From positions 5,642,001-5,706,000 of the forward strand of contig OX344750.2 of assembly GCA_947034885.2 (NCBI GenBank): a stretch of 64,000 nt of DNA. The letters are read 5' to 3'. Below are positions 23,961-36,500 of this stretch, piece after piece (the stretch's first letter is position 1; every line of letters starts with the position of its first letter). Origin of the DNA: Thuidium tamariscinum. Taxonomy: Eukaryota > Streptophyta > Bryopsida > Hypnales > Thuidiaceae. The notes under the pieces were generated by a model. The model was not told the DNA's origin. It saw nothing but the letters and a program-made list of their open reading frames with translations, and searched no databases. A program made the translations under genes and the position numbers.

Positions 23961-24425
23961 ATATTTCAACATTGTAAAAATCATCTTCCTCCAAACTCTA
24001 ATTTTTATACTATCAATTCACAATTGCCATTGCAACCTTGCCCAATTATTTTCCCAATTGTAGCTTTTCTATACAAAATTTCGGTTTTGTGTATGTAAAT
24101 CTACACTTCTCTTTTCTCATTGATTTGGATTTGACACAACATTGTTGTATTGTTGCATTTAATGTTGGTGGATCTTAAGATTTGAGGTACTAGTTTAAGG
24201 TTAAAGATTTTAGTATTATTGGAGGAATATAATCCTATTTGCAATGAATTGGTGTTTGTTTGTTTGTTTGTTTGTTTGAAATTTGTTTTTTTGCATCTTT
24301 GTGTTTTAGAATTTTAAGTTGTTGAATTAAAATTAAGATAGGCTCTTCTTTGCACTTGTGATTTTGTCAAATAACACTATACTAAGGGCTCAAAAACTCC
24401 TCCTCACAACTACACATATTGAGAG
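23961..24425. other. Intergenic, no gene seen
   Basis: AT-rich DNA right of the piggyBac element. The only structure noted is a short GTTT tetranucleotide run near 24248-24280. No supportable coding region on either strand. Confidence 0.5.
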
Positions 24426-24429
24426 ATTT

Positions 24430-24905
24430 TGTATATCTTTTTTTTGGTAATTTATTTGAAATTGAAATTTAGAGCACATATCATCCACATAGAGATGGCT
24501 TCACAAAAAAAATTCATGGCAAGAAACCAATCTTTCAGCCCTTGGGAGGGTGTCAAAGTTGGCAATTATGAAAAATTTCTCAAAACTACACCTGTTGGGA
24601 GATTTCAAATATCTTCTTAAAAGAAAGAAATTTTTACCTTGAAATTTTTTATACATATTAAAAACATATATATTGTTTCATGACAAAAATTTCATGGCAA
24701 AAAAAAAAAATTCAATCTCTGGGAGGCTGTCAAAGTTGGTAACTTTTTTTGGGTGAATTTTTTGGCCTTGAAATTTTTTATATATATAATTAACTTAAAG
24801 ATGATTTCGTGGTAAAAATTTCGTGGTAAAATACCAATTTTTGAGCTCTCGGGAGGCTTTCAAAGTTGGCAATACTGAAATTTTTCTCACTGCGAAATCG
24901 AAAAT
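24430..24905. repeat. Three diverged tandem repeats
   Basis: Three ordered copies of a unit of about 130-180 bp. Each has 'ttcatggcaa' (or 'ttcgtggtaa') followed by 'gggaggctgtcaaagttgg' with minor changes, at about 24505, 24687 and 24817. Not coding. Confidence 0.6.
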
Positions 24906-25129
24906 GACATTTTGATTGGTACCCCACTGTACAACTCAAAGATAGCCCACTAAAAAACCAAGGATTCAAGAAATAAAAGTTAACAAAATTTTTGTCCAAA
25001 CTTACAAAAGAAATGACAAAATTTTGTCATTTTAGTATCTAAATCAAGCCATTCCCACTATGAAAGCAATTGACAGGTTTTTGATAACTTTTTGTCATTT
25101 AGGACAAATAACCCTTATAATGTGTTCAC

Positions 25130-25870
25130 AAGTGTTTGACCAATTTGGACTTGATAGAATACTTTTTTGCACCAACTCCAATGGAAAGTAATTTATATAG
25201 TAATGACTCAATGAATAAATCTCATTTACCCTGGATGGATTTAGCACTTCATATTATTGAATGGGAGTTGATAAACTCTTTCATACAACTTGATGTAGTA
25301 TTTGTCATAGGTATCATCACAAGTTTAGTTCTATGTCGTGAGAAGTACACTTTCAAGTAGTATTTCACATCTATTATTTGAAAGCTATTATTCATCTAGC
25401 AATTCACCATGTGAGAAGGAAAAAAATATTACCATTTGGATATTGATAGTGACTTTTGGAGAGATATAAATGCAAGGAAGTCAACCTAGGGATATCTCAT
25501 AGATATTAGCACTTTGCCAATATCTTGAAAAAATAAATTACAAAATAAAGTAATACAATTCAATTCTGAAGCAAAATGTAGAGCTCTTCCAAAGGCGGTA
25601 AAGGAAGCTATAGAAATATACAACGTATTTGAAGAAGTTTATCTACCCATCACATGTCTTATCATCATATTTTGTAACAATCAAATCTATGTTAAGATGG
25701 CAAAAAAAACTTTTTTTTCAAAGTTTTACTAAAAACATTGAAAAGACATGTCATTTCATTTGGGATCATATATAGGAAGAGTATGCTTAGAGTTCATATA
25801 CCCCCTTGAACAAATAACAAACCATAATTTCAAAAATTGAAGGCTAATCTTCAATTGTCATTACCAACAG
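25130..25870 (+). pseudogene. Ty1/copia pol remnant (reverse transcriptase end and RNase H)
   Basis: Conceptual translation shows the linker motif TPMESNL near 25180, a region like 'VVFVIGIIT' near 25300, then from 25445 an RNase H-like string (DSDF, DINARKST, stop, GYLID), 'EAKCRALPKAVKEAI' and 'CNNQ'. These are recognisable as degenerate copia RNase H. Several stops and frame changes are present, so it is a dead fragment. No paired LTRs were found nearby. Confidence 0.7.
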
Positions 25871-28692
25871 AATTGAAAACTTAAATTGTTAGATCAAATA
25901 AGTGACCCACCAAGCTCTCGTCTAGGACATTTATCTAAGATGATTAAGAAAATTCTTTCATATAAATAGAAAATTAAGGAGGATTTATGGATTTGGATTT
26001 GACAGTTTCTACCACTTTTCAAAAAATTATATGACAATGTTCAAAAACATAATTTTTCCTCATACAAAAAAAAAATTTAACTTTAAAAAGAACCAAGATA
26101 TTAAGCTTAAAAATACAAAGACCCTCATTCATAATCCAAAATTCAAAATTTCACATGAACTTGTCAAAAATTCAAATTCCACATTAAGTACTAAAAATTT
26201 AGATTTCACACAATGTCCTGAAAAAATTTCAGATTTCACACTTCATGACATTGAAGTGAGACAATGTACTGAAATACAATTTTTCTTCATACAAAAAGAA
26301 TATATCAAAAATATATCTCATGAGCCACACACAAATCCAATGCTAATTGACTAAGTGGAACCCTCACAAATCTATGCTGAGCCACACACAAATCCAGCCT
26401 TCACCAATTCAACCAAGCAATTCACTATAACCAAGTAGTTCATTGTAGCTGTCACTGAATTGAGCGCAAGCCTTCACAAGGAAAATGACCACATCGGAGC
26501 GACTAGACCAACTCAACAATTAGACCAACTTGACCGCAACAATTTGGAACAAGTAAGACCCCCCAACATTCAAGCAGAAAATCAACCCCAACATACTCAA
26601 CTACAACCAAATTTGACCACAACAATTCAAAGCAATCAACAATGCAAAAATGAAACCATTCCCGAAAGTTGATCAATCCAAGAGTAGTATGTTCAGCAAC
26701 AACTCAAAGGAGCCGCCAAATCTAGCTGCAGTAAGAGCAATACCAGCTCAAGGAAGAATTGTAGTACAAGTGTGAGGAAGAGTACAACGTAGGAGCTCAA
26801 GGAAGGGGACGAAGCCGAGAGTGTTAGCCAGGAGTGCAAGGAGGGGGGCAAAATGTGAGTAGGAGGAAGAAGACTAGGTGAATCCCCTATCTAATTGACG
26901 GTTCTTAACGAGGCTACGGGCGGCACCAATCAATGGTTCTTTTTAAAATTCTACATTGTTAATCAATGGTGGGGAAGGTGTCTAAATTATTGTTTTCTCC
27001 AATCAACAATTAATTAATCGGGGAGGAAACCATCTACAGGATGGTATGCCACTTTTGGGTACATTGCATACCACTCATACTTATATAAAATAAAACAATA
27101 TATAGGTTAGGTTTGTACTATGGGATTGATGATCAATGATTAGACTACTTAGTTCTTTGATCCACCTTCTTCTTTTAATTTAGGTTTAGTTTTCATTTGT
27201 CCAAATTATTTGAATCATCAAGGTTGTGTTCAAATGTGTTCATTTCCATCATGCACTTTTAATTTGTTTTAGCTAGCACTTTGTAACAAAGAACTCCAAA
27301 AGCAAATAACATCGGATTTGTAGACTTCAAGTTCTATCCTCAACTAGAGGACATAGGAGAAAGGTCTTAATCTTCATAGATGACAAGTTGTTTGGTAAAT
27401 CAAAAAATGTGCCTAGAAAACCATCATTCAATGAAGTACATGCAACCAAACTTTTCTAGCCATTGACATTGCTAAGGGACTCAAAAAAACATTACAATGA
27501 TGTCATTGCTTCTAAGTGAAACTTCATTAAATTCAATGTTTTGAAGACGACTAAGCTTGAGGTTTGGTAAGGTTTGAATAAGTTGTGGTCTTACTTTATA
27601 AGCCTAAAATTATCCTTGAATTCAAAATTGATGTTTGAGACAAACTTGAAGCATGGAGCCAAGCCTCCATGAAAACATTTGGTGACATCATGTGATATAT
27701 TACATTATGAGTTGAACAATGTTGTTTATCATTTGTTGATTGCTAATGCTTGAAAGCTTTGTGTCAATAATGTTGAATGCCATAAATACACACATTAATT
27801 TCATCATAAAAGTTGCAGCACATGTTTGTTAATTATGTTGTTTGGTTTGTTAGAAAAAATGGAAGCTTTGGTATATTGTCTTTGTCAAGGAATGAAGTAT
27901 AGCTATTGTGCAACAAAATCTACATACTTGCTACCAATATATTCAACATGGTGGAGAAAAGTCCCAAAATCCCAATGGTTCAACTATGCCAACACTAATT
28001 ATATTGAATTATATAGTCAACATCAATTTAGAGAGATAAAGAAAAAACAAGATTTGACAAAGAAGCTTTAAATGATGAAAATGATATTCATTTGACAATG
28101 AACTACAAATTTGCATCAAAAGAAAGGCAATAAGTAAATCTTGTGTTGCATATATTGTTTTTGGAAGGCAAAATGTGATCAAGTGGAGCAAGTGGGTGCT
28201 CCAAAGTCAACCAATTCAAGAGACATCACAAATAATCCATATTTTAGGTGATATCCAATATAACAATCTATATTTTCATGTTATATTGGAGGTTATTATT
28301 GACATAAAAGCACACAATGCTTAAAATGATGTCATTGAAAATCCATCACCTAAAACATAGTTTTTTTCTTTTTAAAAGCATTTTGAACAATCCTATTAGT
28401 GATAGTACGAAATTGATTGAACTAGAAAAATCTTCTAGTTCAATCAACACTACTTTAACAATCACATCCTTCTCATTCTTTTGGTTGATGTCCATGCACA
28501 AGATCTAGTAGATAAAGAAAATTGCAAAATTATTCTACAAATATTTGTATATATAATTAGCTATAATTAATTAAATATATAATGCAATTTCAATTTATGA
28601 TCTTATAGAATATAGAAGCTAATGGCTAGTTTTGCCCTACTTTAATGTCTTAATGTGAAGCCTTATATAATCAAAGAACTTGAGGAGTTAAC
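25871..28692. other. Anonymous intergenic DNA, possibly retroelement-derived
   Basis: No gene is supported. 26460-26672 has a 70-codon Gln/Asn-rich open frame of uncertain meaning. 26750-26930 is more GC-rich and purine-rich and could be decayed LTR or leader sequence. Open frames at 27826-28071 and 28317-28508 have no recognisable domain. Confidence 0.35.
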
Positions 28693-29425
28693 AGGTCGTT
28701 GCAAGAAACACCGTGCAAAAAGCGTAGCGTTTTCAATAGTACTTTTTTTTTTCGGGAGTACTTTAAAATTAGAAAACCAATTTTTTTTAAAAGTGAAAAA
28801 TATGTTTCATGTATAAACCTTTAAGAAGAAGGTACCCTAGAAAAGAAAGGCATAGGAAAAATCTCTAAGTAGGAAATCCAGAAAAGTGCAAAATCTCATG
28901 AAAATTAGTACTTCCACATTTTAATTTGTAAAAAATAGGAAAATCAATTTTAAGAAAAACTAAAAATTTTCCATTTGAGGAAAGTTGATTTTGATGAGAT
29001 TTGACCAAAAGAACAATCTTAAAACCATCATCATTGTTCAAAAATTGCGTGCCACGGAAAAAAAATTGTATTCATGTGGAGGACATAAAAAAACATGTTT
29101 TTAGATTTATTTTTTTTGAATTTGTAGGTTTTACACCTATGCAAATAGACCATGAAAGTTTCGCCTTCAAATCATTTAATTTAGACACTGCAAACATAAT
29201 GGTAACCATAAACATATTTATGTGACAACTCAACGAAAATGTTTTTTAAATATAAAATGATTTTTTTTAAATTCTGAAAAATAAGGGATCTAATAAACTT
29301 CAAGTTAGGTATGTTCAATAAAAATTTCATGTTCATTGTACTTAATCTCCAAAAGTTATAGTAGAAAACAAAAAAGTGGTTTACGATGTGACGTGAAATA
29401 GGACCGGTGTTTCTTGCAATGACCC
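28693..29425 (+). mobile_element. Family 1 MITE, copy B
   Basis: About 733 bp. Left end AGGTCGTTGCAAGAAACAC; right end in reverse complement AGGGTCATTGCAAGAAACAC. The internal block order matches copy A ('aaaaagcgtagcgttt', 'gaagaaggtaccct', 'aaataggaccggtgtttc'). Noncoding and uninterrupted. Confidence 0.8.
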
Positions 29426-29551
29426 TAACCTACGATATTCTATCTCTTCAGAAATTGGCCGGTCAAGCAAAGCTAGCAAGGCACCACACGTCCAAAATAA
29501 AAAGAGTCTTGCAGGCAAGCTTGAAACAAACATTTACTACTTTTCTTTTTT

Positions 29552-29715
29552 GACACAAGCGTGTTGAGGAAACACACTGTGAGGGTCCGTCAGGAGGAGA
29601 GGTTGATTTCACGCTAGGTAGAGAACCTGCTGCCACCAGGAATCGAACCCGCAACCACGGCATTCGCTTTGGGTACCTCACGACCATCATCCGGTAGTTT
29701 AGGGTCATTGCGGAC
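29552..29715 (-). mobile_element. tRNA-derived SINE
   Basis: Read on the minus strand, it has an A box-like TGGTCGTGAGGT, then a perfect B box GGTTCGATTCC. It is flanked by near-identical direct repeats (15-16 bases, AAAAAAGAAAAGTAG type) at 29537-29551 and 29716-29731. The left duplication arm has a single version of this A/G-rich site at about 6500-6515, which is the empty site. Body about 164 bp. Insertion after the segmental duplication is the simplest reading. Confidence 0.72.
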
Positions 29716-30518
29716 CTACTTTTTCTTTTTTAAACAATCCATTGACTCAACAATGATGGAGATTTTTTTTCCTTTTGCACACCAGGAAACTTACGAGAAA
29801 GGAAAAACATCTCCACTTTTTTGAAAAGTGACCACGTGTTCTGACGATATTAACTTCACAAAGCGTCTGCAGAATCGGATACTCTTAGTTACCGCGTAGA
29901 GTAATGTGCCTTCTGGGAAAGGGATTGTAGATAGTCTAGAGTATAATAAGAAATCAGAGGTTTAGGCAGGCCTGGTGACTGAGATTCTAGCGAATCTACT
30001 CAAGCCTTTCGGCCAGGGAAGTTCGTCTGCAAGAGGAGTCCGGAAGTGTAGCTAGACTGGGTCGGTTGGAGATGCGAAGGCCTCACCTCCGGCCTTTGCT
30101 TTTGTTACGCATTCATCAAACTGATTACTCCGGAGTATTAATTTTATGAATGTCCGTCCACAGAATAGTTACTGTGCAGTTTTTCTTTTCGTGAGTTCCA
30201 AGCTCCTGAACACCTCCGTCACTAGATCGATTTGGCTTTCGAAGGTTGGTGCAGTCTGAAAATCAGCAAAGCGCTCAGAAAATCAACCTGCAAGCGCAAT
30301 TCGGAGACTTAGTAGAGCGAGGGTGACGAAATGCAAGCTTTGGAGGCGATGACGTTTTGCCAGACAGTGAAATCTTGCAGGAGGAGTCGAATTACAACTT
30401 CTAAAACCTGACCTTCTTGTTTTGGATGTCTCCCGTGGTAGAGTTGACTTGATGTTCAGAATTCTGTACCAGTTCAATTACACCGACTTGTTTCGTTCAA
30501 TTGGTGAGTGTGAAGGGG

Positions 30519-33500
30519 ATGGTGACGATGAGATTTGTAGTGGGTACAGTACTTCTGATTCTGTGTATCAGCAGCTCGGTTACGAAGGCGCGGGGTGATG
30601 CTTCAGTGAATGGTTCAGAGGATGCTCCGGCGACGTATCTTTCTCCGCCCTCTGATTGTGAGACCCTGCTCCCCGTGAAATCTCAAGTGTATTCAACTTT
30701 GGACGAGAGCAGCGTTAATTTTCAATGAAGCCTGTTTCAGAAATTGCTGAATTAGTGGATGCCAAATTCGTTCAGTTGGCAACAATGAATTCGCAAATTG
30801 ACATAGCTTTCCAGAGTCCGTCTGGAACTTCGATGCACTGTCCGGTGCACTAGCTAGTCCACTTCTAGTTTTGAGAGCAGCTTTGTGCACTTGTATGTCG
30901 CAATTTTGGCACTCTGGAACGAATTTTAATCACAGTCAAATGCGTTAAAAGTGTAATTAAATGTAGTTTAACTCTATCTAGGGTAGCACTTACTGTTTAA
31001 TAGGAATTAGGTTAATTCCCAGGTCCGGGAATGGCTGATAACTTACAACACTGGGTGCACAGCAACGAGCACTGCAGGGCAAACCGTGTGTCATGAGCTT
31101 TGCTCCAGATGCTTCCCTTGTTTTGGGATATCGCTTACGACAGAGTTTTATATGCTTCTTCTACCTTTTTCAACTACACGCTGGATTGAGCTGCTGTGTA
31201 TTTTTTCTTATTTCTGTGTGGCAGTGTATGCAATGAAGCAGCTGTGGAACGCATGGAACAGAACTCCAGGTGTGCAGACCAACCTGGCCGGATGGAACCC
31301 CCTTTTGAACGACTCCTCCATGACGCCGTGCGTCCCAGACAGTCCCTGGCGAGGAGTCTTTTGCAACGCCAGGCTGAACGTTTCGGCCTCAGCTTGGGAT
31401 CTCGACATTGTGGGCTTGTAAGGGAGATCATTTGCAGATGACCCATTTGGATTGATCCTATTGTGGAAAGTGATATTCAAATGTGGACAAATTTCATCTG
31501 TATGAACCCCTGCACGAACCCCTTTAGGAAAACTGTTGAACTGAGCATGAGGCGAAGTCTTGGCTTCTTGGTCCTTCCACGGACTTTGCCGTGTTGAGGG
31601 TGTTTTGTAATTTGGGGTTGTTTTCTTTTTTCGTGGATTTGTGAAGGAACTGATTAGTTTTGTCTCATTTTGGCGTGCGTGATGTCAGGTTGTTAACGAA
31701 CGCTTCCCTCTCGGGCACTATTCCAGCAGGCATTGGAAATCTCAGCAACTTGGTGACCCTGTGAGTTGAGAAGAGCCTTCTCACATGAAACTGGGTCATT
31801 TTTTGGCAAAACTAGGTCATAACTTCCTTGGTAGACGCTCCAGAACTGTTAGATTGTTAAATGTAGAACTCATGACTAGCATGAAAGGTTGAAAAATCTT
31901 GAAGTAGGGAACTAGTTATGCTTGCCTGAATTGCCTGATTTTTCATGGTGTGCAGATCGCTAACAAACAATCCTGATTTGACTGGCCCTCTCCCCATTGA
32001 AATGGAAAACTTATACAGCTTATATAATCTGTGAGTATTTTTCAAAGCGCAGTAACATGTTTTCATTGCTCATTGTTCTATTTTCATTGTCAGCTGATCT
32101 TGTGACTTGAATTAAGCACAAGTGCACTAACCAAATTTAGATGGTGCTACCGAACCCACTTCTTTGCTTTGAAACATGCGACTCAACACAAATTTTATTG
32201 TCAGGGATTTACATGGAAACAGTATCACAGGGGGGATTCCCAATTGGAGCCAAGAAGCATTTGTCTTTCTTCAGAATATGTGAGTTTTGTTTTTGTATTC
32301 ATCAAAATGCACATCAGATAAGAGGAACGGGTCATGTATACCTGGTTTTATGATACAATATTTAATGTTTTACAGTTATGGAATTTGTCATAAGTGATTG
32401 AAGTTTAAGGTAGGTACCCCAAAATGGCACCTGACCTCAAAGCGCCATCTACAACTTGCATACATTTCCAAAATCAGTCATGTACCCAGACTGTAGATGG
32501 TGCTTTCAGAAACAAACTTTGACCATTAATAACTTTTGCATACAATATCCAAATCTTCTGTTCTTTGGTGCATTGGGACATGCTTTCACTCGCCAACAAG
32601 ACCATATAAAAATCTGAACAGCGTGATAACAGGAACTAGGCACAGTAAGAATAAGTGACGCTTTTAGGTGTACCCACCTTAATCTAACTTTTTTTCAAGT
32701 TTCAGTTGTCTAAATTGAACGTTTCAAGGATGAAAATTTTATTTGCATCATCTTGACAGAAACCTAGGTGACAACCAGATGACTGGGGGGCTCCCAAAAA
32801 ACGAAAGCGTATCATTTCAAGCAGTGCAAACTTTCAACCTTTCTTATAACTTGTTTTCTGGGGACTTTGGAGTCGTAGAACTGATCGGCTATTTTCAAAA
32901 AGCAGTGTCGATGTAAGAGTTATTACCCAAGTTACCTTTATTAATCTCCTCTCTATGCAATGGTTATTTATTTTGACAGTAACTTAGTGTGTGAAGGTTT
33001 CTTTGGTTTATTGACGGCCATCCTCTGCATTTTGAAACATGCAGGGATTTGTCTCACAATAGTTTCACTGGAGCTATGCCCTACTTGGTTAATTATACTG
33101 AGTATGGATATGAAAATCCTGTAATAGGACCTTTATCTTATTTGTAAGTAAACATTCTTACTTAGCTGATTTGCAGAGATTAGAAGAAAATAAATGCACT
33201 ATTGCTCCATGGATCATTTCATGTTTTGCTAAGCTAGCCAAGATTCTGATGTCATGAGTTAACATACAAATTGTGATGTGCAGGGATATTTCAAGCAACA
33301 AATTCAATGGATCTCTTACCAAAATATCTGGACACAAAACCCTTCAATACTTGTGAGTGCATGATTCTACCATATGAAATCTTGCTTGCAATTCATCACA
33401 CCATTGTCAAAACAAATAACTATCTATCAGACCATATTTGTTAAAATGAGACACTTTGTTATCTCATATTACATTTAAATGATAATAAGTGTTCAATATT

Positions 33501-36500
33501 GAGGGAATTTGGTGATTGAGAGTATAACATATTAATACATTTATAAGCCTTTGATTCTTTGAAGGTTGAATTGTTCATAAATTTTTAATTCCTTAGAGCA
33601 TGTGTAATCCTTTTGGTAACAGGCCAGTATCGGCATTGTGCCGGATACAAGCAAAATTTCATTTAAATTTGGGCTTCAATGCAATCATTATTGGGGCCTT
33701 CAATTCTACGGCCTTGGTATGCAAATATTTGGGATTGGTTAAAATGCAATATATGGAGGGCCCGCAAGTTGGCCCTTTAGGAGATAATCATTATTGTCAA
33801 CGCTTTTCAAGCATTGATATGTGTGCTAATCAATTTACATTTCATTTATTTTCGTGAAAAGCCTTTTTTTAATGGAGGTTCTTTTCTTTCTTTCTTTCTT
33901 TCTTTCTTTTTATAATGCAAAAAAATTTATTTGACATTTGGATTGTTGGCTTTGCATTGGGTCATTGTGTGCAAAGAGAAAACCGGAACTATGTGGGCCA
34001 CACGGAATGGCCCTCCATTTGTCTTTACAAGACTTATTTGCCGTTGCTGCATTGTAGATGCCCTTACAATGGAGAACTCCAATATCATAATTGAAATCTC
34101 AAAATTGTGCATTTTGCCTCAATTTAACGAATATGGCTTTAGAACCATAAGTCTCTCCATGTTGGTACAGCTGATTGTCGGTGGTACTAATTTATGCTTT
34201 GCAATTGCTTTACCTGTGATCGAGCAGCAATGTCAGCCACAACGAGTTTACAGACAGCCTCAATCCGGAATTGTTAACTGATGTTCCTACTTTGACAACG
34301 ATGGATCTGTCAAACAATCTCTTCACCGGCTCCATTCCCAATTTGGCCGCCTTGGCAAGTTTGCAGCTTCTGTAAGTGAATTTGTTCAATTTGAGCAGTG
34401 ACTGTGAGGCAGTGACTGCCTCTTTTGAGCTCATTGTGACACACAATGAGCTCAAAAGAGGCAGTCACTGCTCAAACTGTGTCACAATGAGTTCAAAAAC
34501 TAAAAAAATTTAAAATTAAAAAAAAAAATTGCACCTCCCCCTCAGCCCCTCCCAATCTGATTTAATGATTTTAAACATTAAATTTTGAATATTAAAATTT
34601 TCAAGCCCCCTCCCCTCCCAAATTGATATAAATATTAAATTTTGAATTTTCAAATTTTTTGAATTTGTAGATTCCCCCTCCCCCCACCCCCCCTTATAAT
34701 TCTCAAAGGGTGGGGTTGGAGACAAAGGATATGGGATAAAGGATTCAGTATACATTCGTATACCCATATACCGTATTTGTATTCATCATATCTGTATTCA
34801 GTACTAGTATCCGTATTCTGTATTCGTATTCTGTATCCATATACAATATACATATGTTGTATCCGTATTCAATTTTCGTATTCAATATCCGTATCAGTAT
34901 GTGGTATCTGTATCAATATCTGACGGTTGTTGATTTTTCTTGGAGGGGGGTTGGGATTTTTTTTTATTCAAATCCAACGGCTACTGGTTTCTTGATGAGG
35001 GGAGGTAGGAAAATTAATCACATCATAGTGACTGCCTCTTTTCGTCACATTGTCTGCTACACTATCAAGAAATTCAATTGAATCTTACATCAATTGAAAT
35101 TCTGTTCCATTTGTGTAAAAGAATAATTATAAATAAATAAATAAAAATATTATATTAATTGATTATTGTTGAGCTTACAAGCTTACCTGTAATTGAATGA
35201 GCTGTGCAGAGATCTGAGCAACAACAAGTTCAATGCTGGGCCATTCCCGAATTGGACTGCAGACCTTGACAACCTCCACACTCTGTAAGTTCCAAAATGT
35301 GGTGCCCAGATAGACATCATGTGTTAAATGTCACCTGGATTCTCAAATTTGAGGTGTTGCCTTTAAAGTATGTTTGCAGTTGGTGTTAAAAGAGTGTTGT
35401 TAATGAGGGTCTTTGGAACAAATTTAGAACTATTTTTGAATCCGATTCATACAGTTCATCATCCCTAACACCAAATACAAACATACCTTTAGTCATGTGC
35501 CATTCTCCTTAGATTGGTTTTGGGTTTAGGATACCATTTGCATTTCTTTAACATGTTTAGGAGTGTGGTTTGAGGAGACATGTAGAGTTGCGGAGAGATG
35601 TTCGGGCACAAGGGCCAAATTTGTTGAGATCATTTATATTTGAATCTTTGTGTATGATTTTTACGCTTTCATTTGAAGTAGTGTGCATGTGGAACTCTAT
35701 TGAAGGGAGAGTAGACAATTCCATTTCCATTCAAACATTCAAAACTGTAGTCATTTTAGCCAAGTCAATTTGTTTCATAATTCATATGTTAAATGAAGGC
35801 CAACCAAGTGTATGAATAGATGAGTTTTGGAGTTGAGGTCAAGTACTTAACAATTTTGGTGTGTGCTACATGACCTCAAATTAGTCACTATGAGTTATAC
35901 ATCCTGATGTGTCCAGGAAATTACAAAATACCTCGTTGATTGGTGATGTCCCTACATCTATTTTGGTTGCCTTCAAGAGCTTGCAAATGTTGTAAGTGTA
36001 TCCCCGAATTTACTTTACATTCTCTCCACTTTCAAGTCTAAAACACATCAATTTAGCAAGTGATTTGTCTAACCAATTCTTGGAGCATTGTCCAAAGGTT
36101 GTGTAACTACACACAGCCCTCTCTAATTGCATTGCCTCCACAATATTTGTTGTCACATACATTGCTAGAATTTCAAGTGTAAGGTAGCATTACTTGAAAG
36201 GCATCAAAACTAGGTGCTTCCTATTATTGTCCAAAAAAAGCTTTTGTTGGGTACTAGTGGTAGTTGGAAGACTGAGGATTATAGATTCTCTTAGAATGCA
36301 TTTTTGGAACTCTATATGAATATATTCTGAATTTTTGAAGTACCTAGCTAAAATAGGTGTATATCTAAAATCAACACTAGACTCTCATATATACATGGAA
36401 GTCACACATTTTAGGTAAGAATCTAGATGGAAAGATTTTACAATAAATCACAAATTTTAAGAAATGTTACTACAGAGACTAGTTGCATTTGATGTGGACC

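Larger units (their letters stand above)
34384..35048. mobile_element. Insertion of about 665 bp in intron 9 (right copy only)
   Basis: The left copy has contiguous intron sequence here. Both ends carry 'agtgactgcctctttt', once as part of a perfect hairpin near the left end and once at the right end. The interior includes C-rich tandem segments at 34530-34690 and a GTATTC/GTATCC hexamer array. Class unknown. Confidence 0.65.

Noticed and set aside
26460..26672. Gln/Asn-rich 70-codon open frame
   Set aside because: Compositionally biased, no domain, no splice partners; it could be decayed retroelement DNA but cannot be supported as a gene.
25871..27100. An LTR of the copia remnant
   Set aside because: No matching pair of terminal repeats with TG...CA ends or flanking duplication could be found by eye.
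31174..31480. Minus-strand open frames opposite kinase exon 2 (and the equivalents at 4290-4596)
   Set aside because: They overlap exon 2 of the receptor kinase gene on the opposite strand and have no family features.
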